A stretch of 64,000 nt of DNA. Source: Bradyrhizobium tropiciagri. GTDB lineage: Bacteria > Pseudomonadota > Alphaproteobacteria > Rhizobiales > Xanthobacteraceae. Of this stretch, positions 20,418-30,842 are shown one piece after another. Where the stretch lies: positions 85,210-149,209 of the forward strand of contig NZ_LFLZ01000014.1 in assembly GCF_001189845.1 (NCBI RefSeq). The letters are read 5' to 3'. Numbering within the stretch: the first letter of the stretch is position 1; each line of letters opens with the position of its first letter. A program made the position numbers and the translations under genes. The notes below the pieces were generated by a model. The model ran no database searches, was not told where the DNA came from, and was given only the letters and a program-made list of their open reading frames with translations.

Positions 20418-20588
20418 ATGGACATCTGCGGCTTTCTCAGCAGGTGGTTCGCTGAAGAATGGTACTGGAGCGCCGTCCCAAAGAGGACGGAACATGCGCC
20501 AAGTTGTGAGTTGCAAAACAACAACGTCATCTACATCGACTTCAAGGCGGTCCACGAGGCAAAGGAGGGAACGTGCGGACGCAAGTAA
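20418..20588 (+). CDS. Small hypothetical protein, 56 residues
   Basis: ATG with AGGAG nine bases upstream. The peptide is rich in aromatic residues (FLSRWFAEEWYWSAVPKR) and ends in a charged tail. It overlaps the start of the next gene by 16 bases, so the two are probably translated together. Unknown function; the partner suggests a phage-type or island-specific pair. Confidence 0.5.
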   Translation: MDICGFLSRWFAEEWYWSAVPKRTEHAPSCELQNNNVIYIDFKAVHEAKEGTCGRK

Positions 20589-20995
20589 TAGAGAGGCTGG
20601 AGGCCGGTCGCGTACAATATGGCCAGTTTGCCAGCCTTCCAGGATCAGGTCCTTGCGGCATGTTCGTTGTACAGGGACCTTGCGGCTGTGAACTGACGAT
20701 CAGCGGATTAATTCGTCCTGCCTGGGAGCATGTCGCTGTCTCAACGCCGCGACGTTGTCCGAATTGGGAAGAGATGTGCTTCGTCAAAGACCTGTTCTGG
20801 GATGAAGAGGAATGCGTGATGCAGCTGCATCCCCCACATTCGCAATATGTAAATAACAGTCGGTATTGCCTGCATCTGTGGAGGCCAACTCATCGGGACA
20901 TCCCAATGCCCCCACCGGGCTTTGTAGGCGTCGTTGGGCTCGGCCCATCGGAGGCGGCAATGTGGTTTGCCCGCATGAGTGCGACCGCATTATGA
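20573..20995 (+). CDS. DUF7694-like protein
   Basis: 140 residues from a GTG with AGGAGGG four bases upstream. The central block EHVAVSTPRRCPNWEEM, CFVKDLFWDEEECVMQLHPP and YCLHLWRP is the signature of the DUF7694 family, common in phages and mobile regions of proteobacteria. No catalytic role is known. Intact and in good context despite the decayed surroundings. Confidence 0.6.
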   Translation: MRTQVIERLEAGRVQYGQFASLPGSGPCGMFVVQGPCGCELTISGLIRPAWEHVAVSTPRRCPNWEEMCFVKDLFWDEEECVMQLHPPHSQYVNNSRYCLHLWRPTHRDIPMPPPGFVGVVGLGPSEAAMWFARMSATAL

Positions 20996-21522
20996 GATAG
21001 CCTAAAGTTGTCTGCGTGACCGATCAAAAGCAGTGGTTCGGCGCTGTTGTCAGCCCACACCGCAACAGAGTGTGTCGGCTGTATGCCGACACACTAAGAC
21101 CGGGCCGATGACGGTTTAAGAGTAGGGCGGTAGGCGTTCGACCAATTTTGCTACCGGTAGTTGTGATCGGGCCGTGACCGAAGACGAGGGAGACGCGGCC
21201 TTCCTCTCGGGAAACACGATTCTCGTCATCAACATCTGGAAGGTCATCAACGGCAAATCCGTCTTCGGCTGCTAGCGGACGCTCTTCACGCAGTCGAGCC
21301 ACGGACCTGCTTCGCGCAGTCCGAGGCCCAGGAGCAGCTTCACCTGCCGGGACGCGTTCACGGTCAGCAGCCGGTCGGCGATAGAGCCCACGATCTGATG
21401 CCTCGTGGCGTTCCGCGCGAACGCCCCTTGCGGGAGCAGAAGGGCGACCAGGAGGGACAATGTTGCTGCAAGTCTCGATCAGATGCGGCGGTCCACGTTC
21501 GTTGGTCAGAATTGGTGAAACG
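20996..21522. other. Gap downstream of the SGNH pseudogene
   Basis: On the minus strand, about 21270-21470 reads like a signal peptide and start of a secreted protein (LSLLVALLLPQGAFA), but it lacks a proper start and stops after about 60 codons. It is probably a remnant of a gene that followed the SGNH hydrolase. Confidence 0.3.
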
Positions 21523-22223
21523 TCAGGCCGGGCGGGCTGCGGCATTGACGATCGTGTCGGCGAGTGCTTCGGCCATTCGGCGCGCGCTCCAGTCGCTGTT
21601 ATGCAGCCGGTCGCCGTCCCGCGGATCGACGATGCGATCGAAGGAGACGTGCTCCACGAGGTGCCAACGCCGCATTATGTCGTAGCGCCGGAATACGTTG
21701 ACCGGGTAGCCCGCGGCTTCGGCGGCGGATTTGATCAGATCAACCATTCGCTCGCCGACTTCCTTCGTATCGGCCGGTGTAAGTAGCGCGGGCACGTATT
21801 GGGGATCCATCAGGATTACGTCCGCGCCGAGCTGCGAGAGCATCGCGAGGCCGTCGGAAATCGCTTCGGCAACTACGCCGAGGTCATATCCCTTCCACGC
21901 AGCATTCGTGCCGACCTGCCAGATGACGCCGATCGGCCGCTCGCCGATGACGTCCCTCTGCAACCGCTTCGCTTCATCGGGTGCCTCTTCGCCGCCGACG
22001 CCGCGATTGAGGACGTCGAAGACGTGGCCTTGGTACCTCTGGCGCAGGGCGCTCTCGAGACGTTGCGGGTAACGATGTCACCTTCGCCGGCGGTCGTGGA
22101 CCAACCTATGGCCACGATCTTGATCGCGGCGGTGCCGGCCAAGCGCTCCGACAGAGCTAACATCCGGGGCTGGAAAGCCGTGGGTTTTACGGGAATGGCA
22201 GTCGTGGAGGGCGCTTCGGCCAT
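21523..22223 (-). pseudogene. SGNH/GDSL hydrolase, frameshifted
   Basis: The N-terminal frame carries the nucleophile block KIVAIGWSTTAGEGD. Near 22070 about four bases are missing, and coding continues in another frame with QRLESALRQRY, then NRGVGGEEAPDE, the oxyanion Asn in WQVGTNAAWKG, and the catalytic DxxH at DGDRLHNSDW. Every SGNH block is therefore present but split over two frames. Intact members hydrolyse esters in the periplasm. A single lesion suggests recent inactivation. Confidence 0.7.
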
Positions 22224-22616
22224 GCGAGGACCTCGGAAATGTCACTCAGTCTGGAGGGCAAGTACGACAATAGGATTACGGATGCGAAATAGTTGTGAAG
22301 CGCTTCGAATGCTACCAGTGCTAGGGAGGCAAATCCAGTCCGTCATCGAGCCAAAATGCGGCCTCCCAAGACGCTCGTGGGAAATTCGCCGCTCGATCCG
22401 AAATGTCCGAAGCGTACCAAGCGAGCCGACGCTGACGCCTACCACGTCGACCCGCTCGTTACGTATTCGGCGCCCCCGCTTTCGATGCCAGCACACTCGC
22501 CAGCCAGTACGCAGCCGGCTATCCGCCGCAGATTTGGTCCCCGACACCGCGACCGCCGGCCGACGTATCCGTGCCTTCACAGAAGGCGCCAATCACCACC
22601 GGCATGAAGGCCCAAC
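22224..22616. other. Gap between SGNH pseudogene and nopT
   Basis: No gene recognised; a minus-strand frame at 22242-22592 has no motif or ribosome site. Confidence 0.4.
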
Positions 22617-23432
22617 TCACTGCATCCTTTGCGTCGTGATTGTCGATAAATGCTGCCCGTTGGGGTTCCTGTAACGATTGGCGAGGCTTTGTAACAATGA
22701 AGCCATCTGGTCCGGATCTGATCGAACAGTAAATTCTCCATAGTTGGGGTCGAAAACCGTGGTCCTTCCATTCAAGGCCGACGTCGCGATCGTGTGTGCG
22801 CCGCCTTCGGCGAAATACAAGCTGAGCAAATGGTTCGATCCATCTTCGTTGATTTCGTTCACCATGCGCTTGATATTCGAAGACTTGCCGAATGCGAATC
22901 TCTTCTCTTCTCCAGCCGGTTCCAAGCCTGCGTCCTCCAAAATGGTATTTTGTGCCTGAAGGTCCGCCTGAGAAGATCCTGCTCCCCTGCTGCGCAACTG
23001 ATCCTTGAGATTTTGATATTGCTGCTGCCGTTCAGCCGCTGAGGCGTGCGTTTGCGACCCGGGTGTGAGCGCACTCATTCGGGTTGATGGGCTGTTGTTA
23101 AGATTGCGGAACCACTCCGCAGTCAGCCCAACACAGATGCCGTCCACATTCGCATCACGCAAGTCGGCCGTTCTGTATTCAAACAAGGATGTGGCCGAAC
23201 TCTCTGGAGAGGATGTACTGGGGTCGGAGGCGCTAGAAGTGTGAACGTTTGCATCCGAGGTATGTGGCTTGCTGCAGCAGGCCCCCCTCTTGTCAGGCAA
23301 CTCCCCCGGTTGCGAGCTCCACCGAGGCGCGAGACCTGCAAGTGTTTCCGTAAAGCTGCCGCCATCCACCGACTGAGTCGGTTCGTCAGCTTGTCTAGTG
23401 TATGTGGATGAGCCACTGATTCGATCATACAT
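22617..23432 (-). CDS. nopT: Type III effector NopT, YopT-type Cys protease
   Basis: 271 residues, the expected size. The C58 catalytic triad is intact: Cys100 in GICVGLTAEWF, His213 in GGAHTIA and Asp228 in VFDPNYGEF. Around residue 47 the sequence is DKRGACCSKP. By analogy with other NopT/AvrPphB proteins, self-cleavage after DKR would expose Gly50 for myristoylation and Cys52/Cys53 for palmitoylation, placing the enzyme at the plant membrane. The Ser/Thr-rich N-terminus fits a type III secretion signal. A weak tts box lies about 80 bases upstream. Confidence 0.9.
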   Translation of the reverse strand: MYDRISGSSTYTRQADEPTQSVDGGSFTETLAGLAPRWSSQPGELPDKRGACCSKPHTSDANVHTSSASDPSTSSPESSATSLFEYRTADLRDANVDGICVGLTAEWFRNLNNSPSTRMSALTPGSQTHASAAERQQQYQNLKDQLRSRGAGSSQADLQAQNTILEDAGLEPAGEEKRFAFGKSSNIKRMVNEINEDGSNHLLSLYFAEGGAHTIATSALNGRTTVFDPNYGEFTVRSDPDQMASLLQSLANRYRNPNGQHLSTITTQRMQ

Positions 23433-23473
23433 GACGATTTACCTTTCTGTGCTGCGCTAGCCTGTTCGCATCA

Positions 23474-24103
<630 letters not shown>

Positions 24104-24289
24104 TTACAACGGCCGAATAAATCAGAGCGGCGCCGAGCCGAAGCGGCAAGCGCATTCACATTTCGTTCAATGCTGGTTCACCGCCTGCAGTCTGCAGTCT
24201 CGATAGATGCCATCTTTGTGCGAATACTGCTTGGTCACAACCACCATGAATCATTGTTCGGTGGTTGGCAAATTGGTCATCTCCCGGAA

Positions 24290-24670
24290 TCGAGGCCATT
24301 GTCCACGGTGAACAGAGTCACATAATCGGCTTCTTCAGCCAACTGGATCATGCAGCGATCATAATGCCCGGCTGGCCACGCAAAGTAAAGCACCGCTCGC
24401 CCGAGCCGTTCCGACAAAATCCGACGTGACTCCAACAGCTCCCAGCGAACATCATCGGGGCCCCCGGCCGGTGCTGCGCCCGTTCATCCAATCGAGGTAG
24501 CGTACTCCCGGGCTGCCAAAGATGCGTCATGCTGTGCGAGTAGACATCGTAGCGTGGATCACGCGCGATCGCTTCGATCTCGCTGTGCTCGGGAACAGCG
24601 CGTCAAGATAGATCGTGATCATCGGCGCGGTCGCACAGACCACACAGCCGAGCAAGATCACCGCGCCGTC
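24290..24670 (-). pseudogene. Polysaccharide deacetylase (NodB-like) remnant
   Basis: Pieces of a NodB-fold deacetylase can be read across two minus-strand frames: MITIYLDALFP, EIEAIARDPRYDVYSHSMTH (with the metal-binding HSxxH), then WELLESRRILSERLGRAVLYF, AWPAGHYDRCMIQLAEEADY and VTLFTVDNG, before a stop. At least two frameshifts separate them. The N-terminal half is not recognisable in the 600 bases upstream. Confidence 0.55.
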
Positions 24671-26078
24671 AATGATGCTGTCCCTGTGAGTTGTCCGTTG
24701 CCTGACCCGCTGCGCAATTCCCATTGCCCAATCTCCGATGTGATCGGTGTGACCCGGCGAAGTGCGCTTGTCAGTTTGCCTGGAATAGGAGGGCATTCGT
24801 GCGGCTTCGAAATAGGCGGACGCCAGCAGATGGAGCCGCCGCGTCTCTTCCCTGCTGACAGCAGAGGTGCGAGTCGGATTGCTCAGCCATCGGGCTGCGT
24901 CGGCGGCTTCTCGCGCCAAAAGCGCCATCAGGAGTTCGTTCGCGCGGTCGCCGAGCAGGCGGAGGGCGTCCATGGCGCGATTGTATCGCGTCCACGGCAT
25001 GCCATCGTAGCCCGAGCTCCGGAGCATCGAAATGGGACGCTCCAACCTCGATCTCTCGCGCGGCACCGGTCGGGTGACCCGGTCCGAGCCGAGAATGATC
25101 GCAATCAGAGAACGGACCGGCTCTTTCCTTGCCCTGCCTTGGGCATCCTGGTGCTCGAAGTCTGCCGGAAGCGTGATGTGGTCGGCCCCAAGACCAGGCG
25201 ACAGCACTTGGCATCGCGATGAGCGTGGATCCTTCACGAACTCACCGTCGGAACTCCGACTGGCCCGCATCGAGCCGCGCGGCGTGCCATTGTCTCGAGG
25301 GCCAATCGCACAAGGGGCCGGATGCGCGAATTCGAGTGAGCCTCAACGCCACCATTAGCTGATTCTACGCGCGGGGGTTGCGTGTGAATCACTGGGCACT
25401 TCGCAGTAACTTCGACCAGCCGGAGGTCAGTCGGCGATCTCGGTCGCAGCGGTAGGCAGTGATTCGTTCTGCAACTCGGGAGTAAGCGCGTCAGCACAGC
25501 CGGCCGAGAACCGCGTCGTCGACTTCATCCTGACGCGCGGAAACGACCTGCTCCGAAGCGCAATCGGCTGGTCGGTAAGGTCCGTGTTTCGAAGCAAGCT
25601 ATCGGATCTCGTCCAATGAGAGCGCATGCATCCCCTTCGCGCGGGCCTATTCGATCGCTGCGCGCTCGTCCGCTTGGGCGGCATCATCTCAAACCTTGCA
25701 ATGGCCGGAATGGTGGCCCGGCGTAGATCGTGAGCTCGCAGCTGCCCAGGCCGGGTCGGTTGCCCATCCCACAGGTCGCCGTTGCTCGTGAGGGAGTAAT
25801 GGGAAAGAGCCTGTGGCGGACTCTTGCCGGCCCTGCCGAGCCGCCTGTCAGGTTCGTGACCAAATGTTGGTAGTCGACCTAAATGCAGGCCGCGGCATGG
25901 CCAAAATCAAAGATCTTGAATTGGCGCGCCGCTTGCTTCTTCACGGCGTCATCTCGATCGCTCCAGGGGCGATCCGTGAGATTGACTAAGTAGAGGTGGA
26001 GAGGGTGGCCATGTTGCGAGCTGAGGTAAACCGACACGTGAAGCGTCCAGCTAGGAGCAGGTCTAGAGGTATTCAAAT
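24671..26078. other. 1.4 kb without recognisable gene
   Basis: A long minus-strand frame (to 25270) joins the deacetylase remnant but has no identifiable domain. The frame at 25879-26145 (minus) has protein-like stretches such as WTLHVSVYLSSQHG but no known family. Confidence 0.4.
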
Positions 26079-26093
26079 AGCGTGTGACACGCT
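26079..26093. promoter_or_regulatory. Inverted repeat upstream of the hydrazine-type operon
   Basis: AGCGTG-TGA-CACGCT, six-base arms with a three-base centre, about 145 bases before the MetRS-like start. It could be an operator; no regulator gene is adjacent. Confidence 0.35.
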
Positions 26094-26103
26094 TTGAACG
26101 CCC

Positions 26104-26119
26104 TGGCTCGAAATCCGCA
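26104..26119 (+). promoter_or_regulatory. Weak sigma-54 promoter candidate
   Basis: TGGCTCGAAATCCGCA has the invariant GG-N10-GC spacing and a good -24 half, but CC replaces TT at -12. No TGT-N10-ACA NifA site was found upstream. It is the only promoter-like motif I can point to before this operon. Confidence 0.25.
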
Positions 26120-26236
26120 ACCCGATGGGATCCATAACCTGTCAAGCCGCGCGCGTATTCCCGTTGTCGTGGCGAATTATCTGGATGTCTATTCGGGTAC
26201 TTTCAGGATCTGTTCCTGGATGTCACTTGTGCAGAT

Positions 26237-27898
26237 ATGAGAAAAAGCCCAATCATCACGCCGCTAAGCGTAGCGAATACGAATCCCGCCGACGTATATA
26301 TCTCGCCCGTCAACTTGACAGCTAATGGCAGGGCACACCTTGGCCACGCTGCCGGGCCATTTCTCAGAATGGACGTCGTACAAAGGCACCTGAAGAGGGC
26401 AGGGCATCATGTTCGCTCCGGTCTGACGACCGACGGTTTCGAGAACCATGTTCTAGTCCGAGCAGCGCGCGAGAACATCGACCCGTCGGCCTTGGCTCAT
26501 GGCTTCCATGTCGGGATTGCTCATGATCTCGCCTCATTAGGGATCGTTTTCGATCATTTCGATGATCCAGCCCATGGCAAAAATCTTCAGCGGTTCTCCA
26601 ATGTCAGCAACGCGCTCATGGATGCGTTATCTGCAGCAGGATCGCTGGAGTTTCGCGCAGCGCGGCTACCCGTCGACGATGCGGGCTCTGCTCTGACGCC
26701 AACGGAAGAGCGTTTCTGCATTGGAGGCTGGTTTGGCGCAACCTGCCCCGTATGCGAAGCATCCGCAGGGAGCTTCTTCTGCGAACAGTGTGGACATCAT
26801 TTCGAGCCAGATGAAGCACGAAATCCGGTGTCGAGGCGAGGACGGATTGTAGAATGGACAGATAACATTTCTGCCTTTCTCTCAATTGCACGAAAAGACC
26901 AACTCGTCCGAGCGTGGGACGATGCGTCTATCGAACCTAGCTTTGTGGAGATAGGGAAGCGGTATATCGCACGCAAAGGGCAGCAAATGCGGTTGACCGT
27001 TCCCGGCCTGCATGGATTGTCCTGGAATTCGCAGCAGTTCAACACACGTCAGATCCTGTTTAGCTACTCCTCGTTGCTCTATGCTCATTCCCTCTATTGC
27101 GGGCATAAAGATGCGGAGACATCCGGCACGCCAAGTGCCTTCGCGCGCAATTCCAATACTTTCCTGGTCGGCGCGACTGGCATCGACAATACAATTCCGA
27201 TGCTCGTGGGAGTTACCGGATGCGCATTGGGCCAGGAGTCATTTCGTCAATTTGACCGAATTTTCTTTAATCATTTCCTTCGGTTGAACGGATCGAAGTT
27301 CTCCACTAGCCGCGGCCACGTGATTTGGGCGGGTGAAATCGCTCAGGTGCCGGATATATCTATCGATATTCTCAGAGTATGCCTGTCGGAAATCTGCCCC
27401 GAAGAAGCGGAAACCGATCTGATCCCAAAACAATTGATTGGCCGCTACAATGCAATTCTCGACAAGAGCGCTGGGGTCATCAACCGTTGTACGGACATCA
27501 TCAGCGCGATGCCGGCCATCGCCGCGTGTCACGTAGATGATGCAATGATGATCACGCTGGACCGGCTGTACGACCAGCAGTGCTCCGCTCTCTCGCTAGA
27601 TCACCTGCGCGTATCGCACGCGTCCAGATCGGTGACCGAATGGCTCGATTGTCTTGATTCCAATCCGAACCATCAGATCGCTTACACATGGCTGATGGGC
27701 TTCAGCGTACTGGGTTGGCCGCTGATGCCGAGGATAACAGAAGCTCTGTGGCACTGGCTCGGCCATGAAGGACATCCCCTCGCAGCCCGCGCGGCGAGAC
27801 CCTCATCCGAACGAAGCGGAAGCGTACCAAGAATCGATCGGCGCAGCTTGACGGCCGCAGACATAGATCGGTGCCTTCCGGGAAAAGTTGCACAATGA
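26237..27898 (+). CDS. MetRS-like hydrazine synthetase subunit
   Basis: 553 residues. It has the class I synthetase nucleotide site: HLGH at 34-37 (HIGH motif) and KFSTS at 354-358 (KMSKS), plus a four-Cys zinc knuckle (Cys170, 173, 182, 185) as in MetRS. The methionine-pocket region is altered (VGATGIDNTIPMLVG) and no normal anticodon domain is evident, so it is not a housekeeping enzyme. In s56-p1, triacsin and formycin-type pathways, MetRS-like domains joined to a cupin use ATP to couple N-hydroxylysine with an amino acid and form an N-N bond. The next genes supply the other parts of that set. Its TGA overlaps the MFS start by four bases. Confidence 0.8.
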   Translation: MRKSPIITPLSVANTNPADVYISPVNLTANGRAHLGHAAGPFLRMDVVQRHLKRAGHHVRSGLTTDGFENHVLVRAARENIDPSALAHGFHVGIAHDLASLGIVFDHFDDPAHGKNLQRFSNVSNALMDALSAAGSLEFRAARLPVDDAGSALTPTEERFCIGGWFGATCPVCEASAGSFFCEQCGHHFEPDEARNPVSRRGRIVEWTDNISAFLSIARKDQLVRAWDDASIEPSFVEIGKRYIARKGQQMRLTVPGLHGLSWNSQQFNTRQILFSYSSLLYAHSLYCGHKDAETSGTPSAFARNSNTFLVGATGIDNTIPMLVGVTGCALGQESFRQFDRIFFNHFLRLNGSKFSTSRGHVIWAGEIAQVPDISIDILRVCLSEICPEEAETDLIPKQLIGRYNAILDKSAGVINRCTDIISAMPAIAACHVDDAMMITLDRLYDQQCSALSLDHLRVSHASRSVTEWLDCLDSNPNHQIAYTWLMGFSVLGWPLMPRITEALWHWLGHEGHPLAARAARPSSERSGSVPRIDRRSLTAADIDRCLPGKVAQ

Positions 27899-29112
27899 GC
27901 GCCGCAGCGAACATTATCGCCGCCGAGAAATTGCCCGATGAAATGCCGCTCGAGGTCTCGATTCCATTCATGCTTGGTAGCATCAACGTGGCCGCGTCGT
28001 ATGGGTCGAGCTTCTTTCTCGTGGATGCTCTGCGGTCGGCTCCACAGAGCGCATCCATAGCAGGAACAGTTATTTCGACCGGTACGGTCGCGACAATACT
28101 ATGTTCGCTTGTAGCTGGCCGGATCGCCGATCTATTTGGGGTGATGCGAACGATCACCCTTGCTGCCGCGGTGATGGCAATTGCAATGATCTGCTTTGCA
28201 GCGGCGCCGGCTTTTATGTTCCTCGCTTATCTCGGCGGGCTCTCGCTCGGCATTGGATGGTCAATCTTCTATATGCTGGCGCCGCTTCAAATCCTGGAAC
28301 GCGTGCGGCCAGCGGCTCGTGTCAAATATCTCACCTTGCTTTCCGGATCCCAGATGCTGGGGATCGGACTTGCTGTTCCCCTGGCGCGCACGGTCGTGGA
28401 GATTTGCGGATCATATATCGCAGCGTACTCTCTATTCGCGGCTGCATGTCTCGTTGGCGCCATGCTGCTGGAGTTGGCCGGCAGGGCACTGGCGCAGGCT
28501 CCTCAGATCAAAATGGCGGCTGTTCGACTCACGTTTGAGGGCGTGCGAGAGGCCTTCAAGTCGAATACGCGTTATCCGATCGTCATGATCGGCATCGGCG
28601 CATGCGTGTTTTCCGGTCTGTCCACGTTCCAGACGCTTTACGCTTCATCGCGGGGGCAATCCGCCGATACATTCTTTATAGTCTTCACGTTGACGGCTGT
28701 TTTCTTGCGCTTCGCGGCGGCGCCGGTCATCGGAAAGGTCCGGCTTGAGTGGGTCGCGGCGTTCCTCGTCGGGTGCACCATGGCGGGACTATTCTTGCTT
28801 TTAATCAATGCAAGGAGTGCGGAGATCTACATCCTCGGTACAGCGATGTTCGCCCTTGGATACGGACTTAGCTATTCGACTTTGAACGGTATGGTTGTCT
28901 TCATCGCAGGTACAGACGGGACATCTTTGGCGGTTGCGTCTCAGGTCTTCACGCTTTCCTACTTCGTTGGTCTATTCGGATTTCCATATATCGCCGGGCA
29001 GATCGTGAGCGCCCACAGCTTCGATGATCTGCTGATCAGCATGATGATGCTTGTCGCTAGCAATGGCATCGTTCTCGCAGTTCAAGTGTTTTCAACCAGC
29101 CGGGAGCGTTAA
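27895..29112 (+). CDS. MFS exporter of the hydrazine-type operon
   Basis: 405 residues with about 12 hydrophobic helices and the loop motif AGRIADLFGVMRT after helix 2. This is an MFS permease of the drug-efflux kind. ATGA overlap with the MetRS-like gene upstream, and TAAATG contact with the N-hydroxylase gene downstream, so it is translated in step with the biosynthetic genes. The likely role is to export the product or protect the cell from it. Confidence 0.85.
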   Translation: MSAAANIIAAEKLPDEMPLEVSIPFMLGSINVAASYGSSFFLVDALRSAPQSASIAGTVISTGTVATILCSLVAGRIADLFGVMRTITLAAAVMAIAMICFAAAPAFMFLAYLGGLSLGIGWSIFYMLAPLQILERVRPAARVKYLTLLSGSQMLGIGLAVPLARTVVEICGSYIAAYSLFAAACLVGAMLLELAGRALAQAPQIKMAAVRLTFEGVREAFKSNTRYPIVMIGIGACVFSGLSTFQTLYASSRGQSADTFFIVFTLTAVFLRFAAAPVIGKVRLEWVAAFLVGCTMAGLFLLLINARSAEIYILGTAMFALGYGLSYSTLNGMVVFIAGTDGTSLAVASQVFTLSYFVGLFGFPYIAGQIVSAHSFDDLLISMMMLVASNGIVLAVQVFSTSRER

Positions 29113-30447
29113 ATGGCTCGTCTTGCGGATAGTGTGATGTCGAAGCAGGGCGGCGGCCATCAGGTAACGGCAATCGGAGCAGGCCCGGCGAATCTGAGCC
29201 TGGCAGCGCTCGCGGCCCCGATTCCGGAAATTTCCTTACACATCCTGGAAAGATCGGAGGCGCTAAATTGGCATCCAGGGTTGCTTCTAGATGGGGCTCT
29301 TATGCAAACCAGCCCCTTAAAGGACCTGGTAACACCAGCAGATCCGACCAGTGCATATAGCTTTCTCGCCTACCTGCACGAGAAAAGACGGCTTTATCAA
29401 GCCATTGTTCGAGGAATCGCTTCGGTTGGCCGGAGCGAATTTGAAGATTATTTGAAATGGGCAGCAGAAAAGCTAGCGAACGTTCAATTCGGCGAACAGG
29501 TTATTGCAGTCGAATTACGCGGTGATGCGTTCAGTATCGCTACCAATCGCCGAAATTATCAGACCCGTACGACAGTGGTCGGCGTAGGCCGGGTGCCCTC
29601 TGTTCCTGACTGGAGCAGAAATGCACCGGAGAATCAGGTGTTTCACGCGAGTACTTTTCTCCTGCGACGCCGCGAGTTCCCCAACAAGCGTGTTGTTGTG
29701 GTAGGTGGGGGGCAAAGCGGAGCAGAAATATTTCTTCATCTGCTAACCGGTGCATGCGGCGCGCTGGGAGCCTTGGCCTGGGTCACGCGCCGCGCAAGCA
29801 TATTTGCCCTCGAAGATAGTCCCTTCGTCAATGAGTGGTTCTTTCCACAGTTTGGCGCATGGTTCCTTGAGCAAAGCGACGCCGCCAGAAAGCAAACCCT
29901 TGAACGGCAGGTTTTGGCGAGTGATGGCGTCAACCCAGCGACACTACGCGCGATCTACAACGCACTTTACGATCGCGAGGTTGGTAGAGGTTCGTATCCC
30001 GCTCAGGTCGAAATACGCGTCGACACCATGGCTGAGGAGCTGCGTGCCACATCTCCATTTCGCCTGGGGGTGCGTCAGCAGGCCACCGGCGTTCGCGCAG
30101 AACATGTCGCCGACATTATCGTGCTGGCCACGGGCTACCGTACCGAGATCCCTCCCTTTCTGGAGCCGGTCGCAAACCGGCTTTCGATTGTGAGTGCGCC
30201 TGGCGGCTCTCGGGAGATCGTGGTCGGCAAGGAGTTCCGGGCCCGGCTTGATGGCCCCGAAAGCTGCCGCTTATACGTCCAGAATGGCGCACGATTTCAA
30301 CATGGCATCGCCGACACAAATCTGAGTTTGGTTCCTTGGCGCGCCTCAATGGTGCTCAATTCGATCATTGGTCGGGTAGCTTACGATTGCGGGCCTGCAA
30401 CAGGAGCTCTCAAGTGGCATGGTGCGGTGCCTGAGAGCGCCCGCTGA
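29113..30447 (+). CDS. Lysine/ornithine N-monooxygenase
   Basis: 444 residues of the SidA/IucD/PvdA family. FAD site GAGPANLSLA at 22-31, NADPH site GGGQSGAE at 198-205, and the C-terminal ATGY at 339-342. The conserved MQTSPLKDLV and NEWFFPQF blocks, typical of lysine or ornithine hydroxylases, are present. It would make N6-hydroxy-lysine (or N5-hydroxy-ornithine). No siderophore synthetase is nearby, so a siderophore role is less likely than supply of the hydroxylamine used for N-N bond formation. It follows the MFS stop directly. Confidence 0.88.
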   Translation: MARLADSVMSKQGGGHQVTAIGAGPANLSLAALAAPIPEISLHILERSEALNWHPGLLLDGALMQTSPLKDLVTPADPTSAYSFLAYLHEKRRLYQAIVRGIASVGRSEFEDYLKWAAEKLANVQFGEQVIAVELRGDAFSIATNRRNYQTRTTVVGVGRVPSVPDWSRNAPENQVFHASTFLLRRREFPNKRVVVVGGGQSGAEIFLHLLTGACGALGALAWVTRRASIFALEDSPFVNEWFFPQFGAWFLEQSDAARKQTLERQVLASDGVNPATLRAIYNALYDREVGRGSYPAQVEIRVDTMAEELRATSPFRLGVRQQATGVRAEHVADIIVLATGYRTEIPPFLEPVANRLSIVSAPGGSREIVVGKEFRARLDGPESCRLYVQNGARFQHGIADTNLSLVPWRASMVLNSIIGRVAYDCGPATGALKWHGAVPESAR

Positions 30448-30500
30448 GGATCGGCAATGGGCAGCATGTCGCGATCGAGCTGCATGATTGGAGATACACC

Positions 30501-30842
30501 GTGAAGAATGCTCAGCTGATGACTTTAGGGGACGTAACGGTCTATAGCCCCGGCGTTCTGGTACAGGACGTCAAAGGGATAAATGATCCGGAGATCACCG
30601 TTCCGGTTGAATTCATCGAATTCCGCCTCGATCCACTCGCGGTGTCGACGCCTCATTCTCATCCTTCCTCCGAGATCTGGCGGATCACGAGCGGGCGCGG
30701 TCAGGTAGTGACCGACGATGGTGAGTTGGCCGTGAAGGCCGGCGATCTGGTGTTTCTGCGACCAAATCAGACCCATCATTTGCGGAATAGTGGCAGCGAA
30801 GTGCTGAGCGCCTTCTCCATCTCCTGGAAACAAACTCAATGA
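30501..30842 (+). CDS. Stand-alone cupin, N-N bond-forming partner
   Basis: 113 residues from a GTG with GGAGA upstream. A single cupin barrel: metal ligands His52 and His54 (PHSHP), Glu58 (EIW) and His92 or His93 (QTHHL). In characterised hydrazine synthetases a small cupin is fused to the MetRS-like domain and rearranges the ester intermediate into the N-N product. Here it is a separate gene. Its stop overlaps the next ATG by four bases. Confidence 0.75.
   Translation: MKNAQLMTLGDVTVYSPGVLVQDVKGINDPEITVPVEFIEFRLDPLAVSTPHSHPSSEIWRITSGRGQVVTDDGELAVKAGDLVFLRPNQTHHLRNSGSEVLSAFSISWKQTQ

Noticed and set aside
26237..27898. Housekeeping methionyl-tRNA synthetase
   Set aside because: The methionine-pocket region is altered, no normal anticodon domain is seen, and it is embedded in a biosynthetic operon.
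29113..30447. Siderophore biosynthesis as the role of the N-hydroxylase
   Set aside because: No NRPS, NIS synthetase or TonB receptor nearby; the MetRS-like, cupin and DAO neighbours fit N-N bond formation better.
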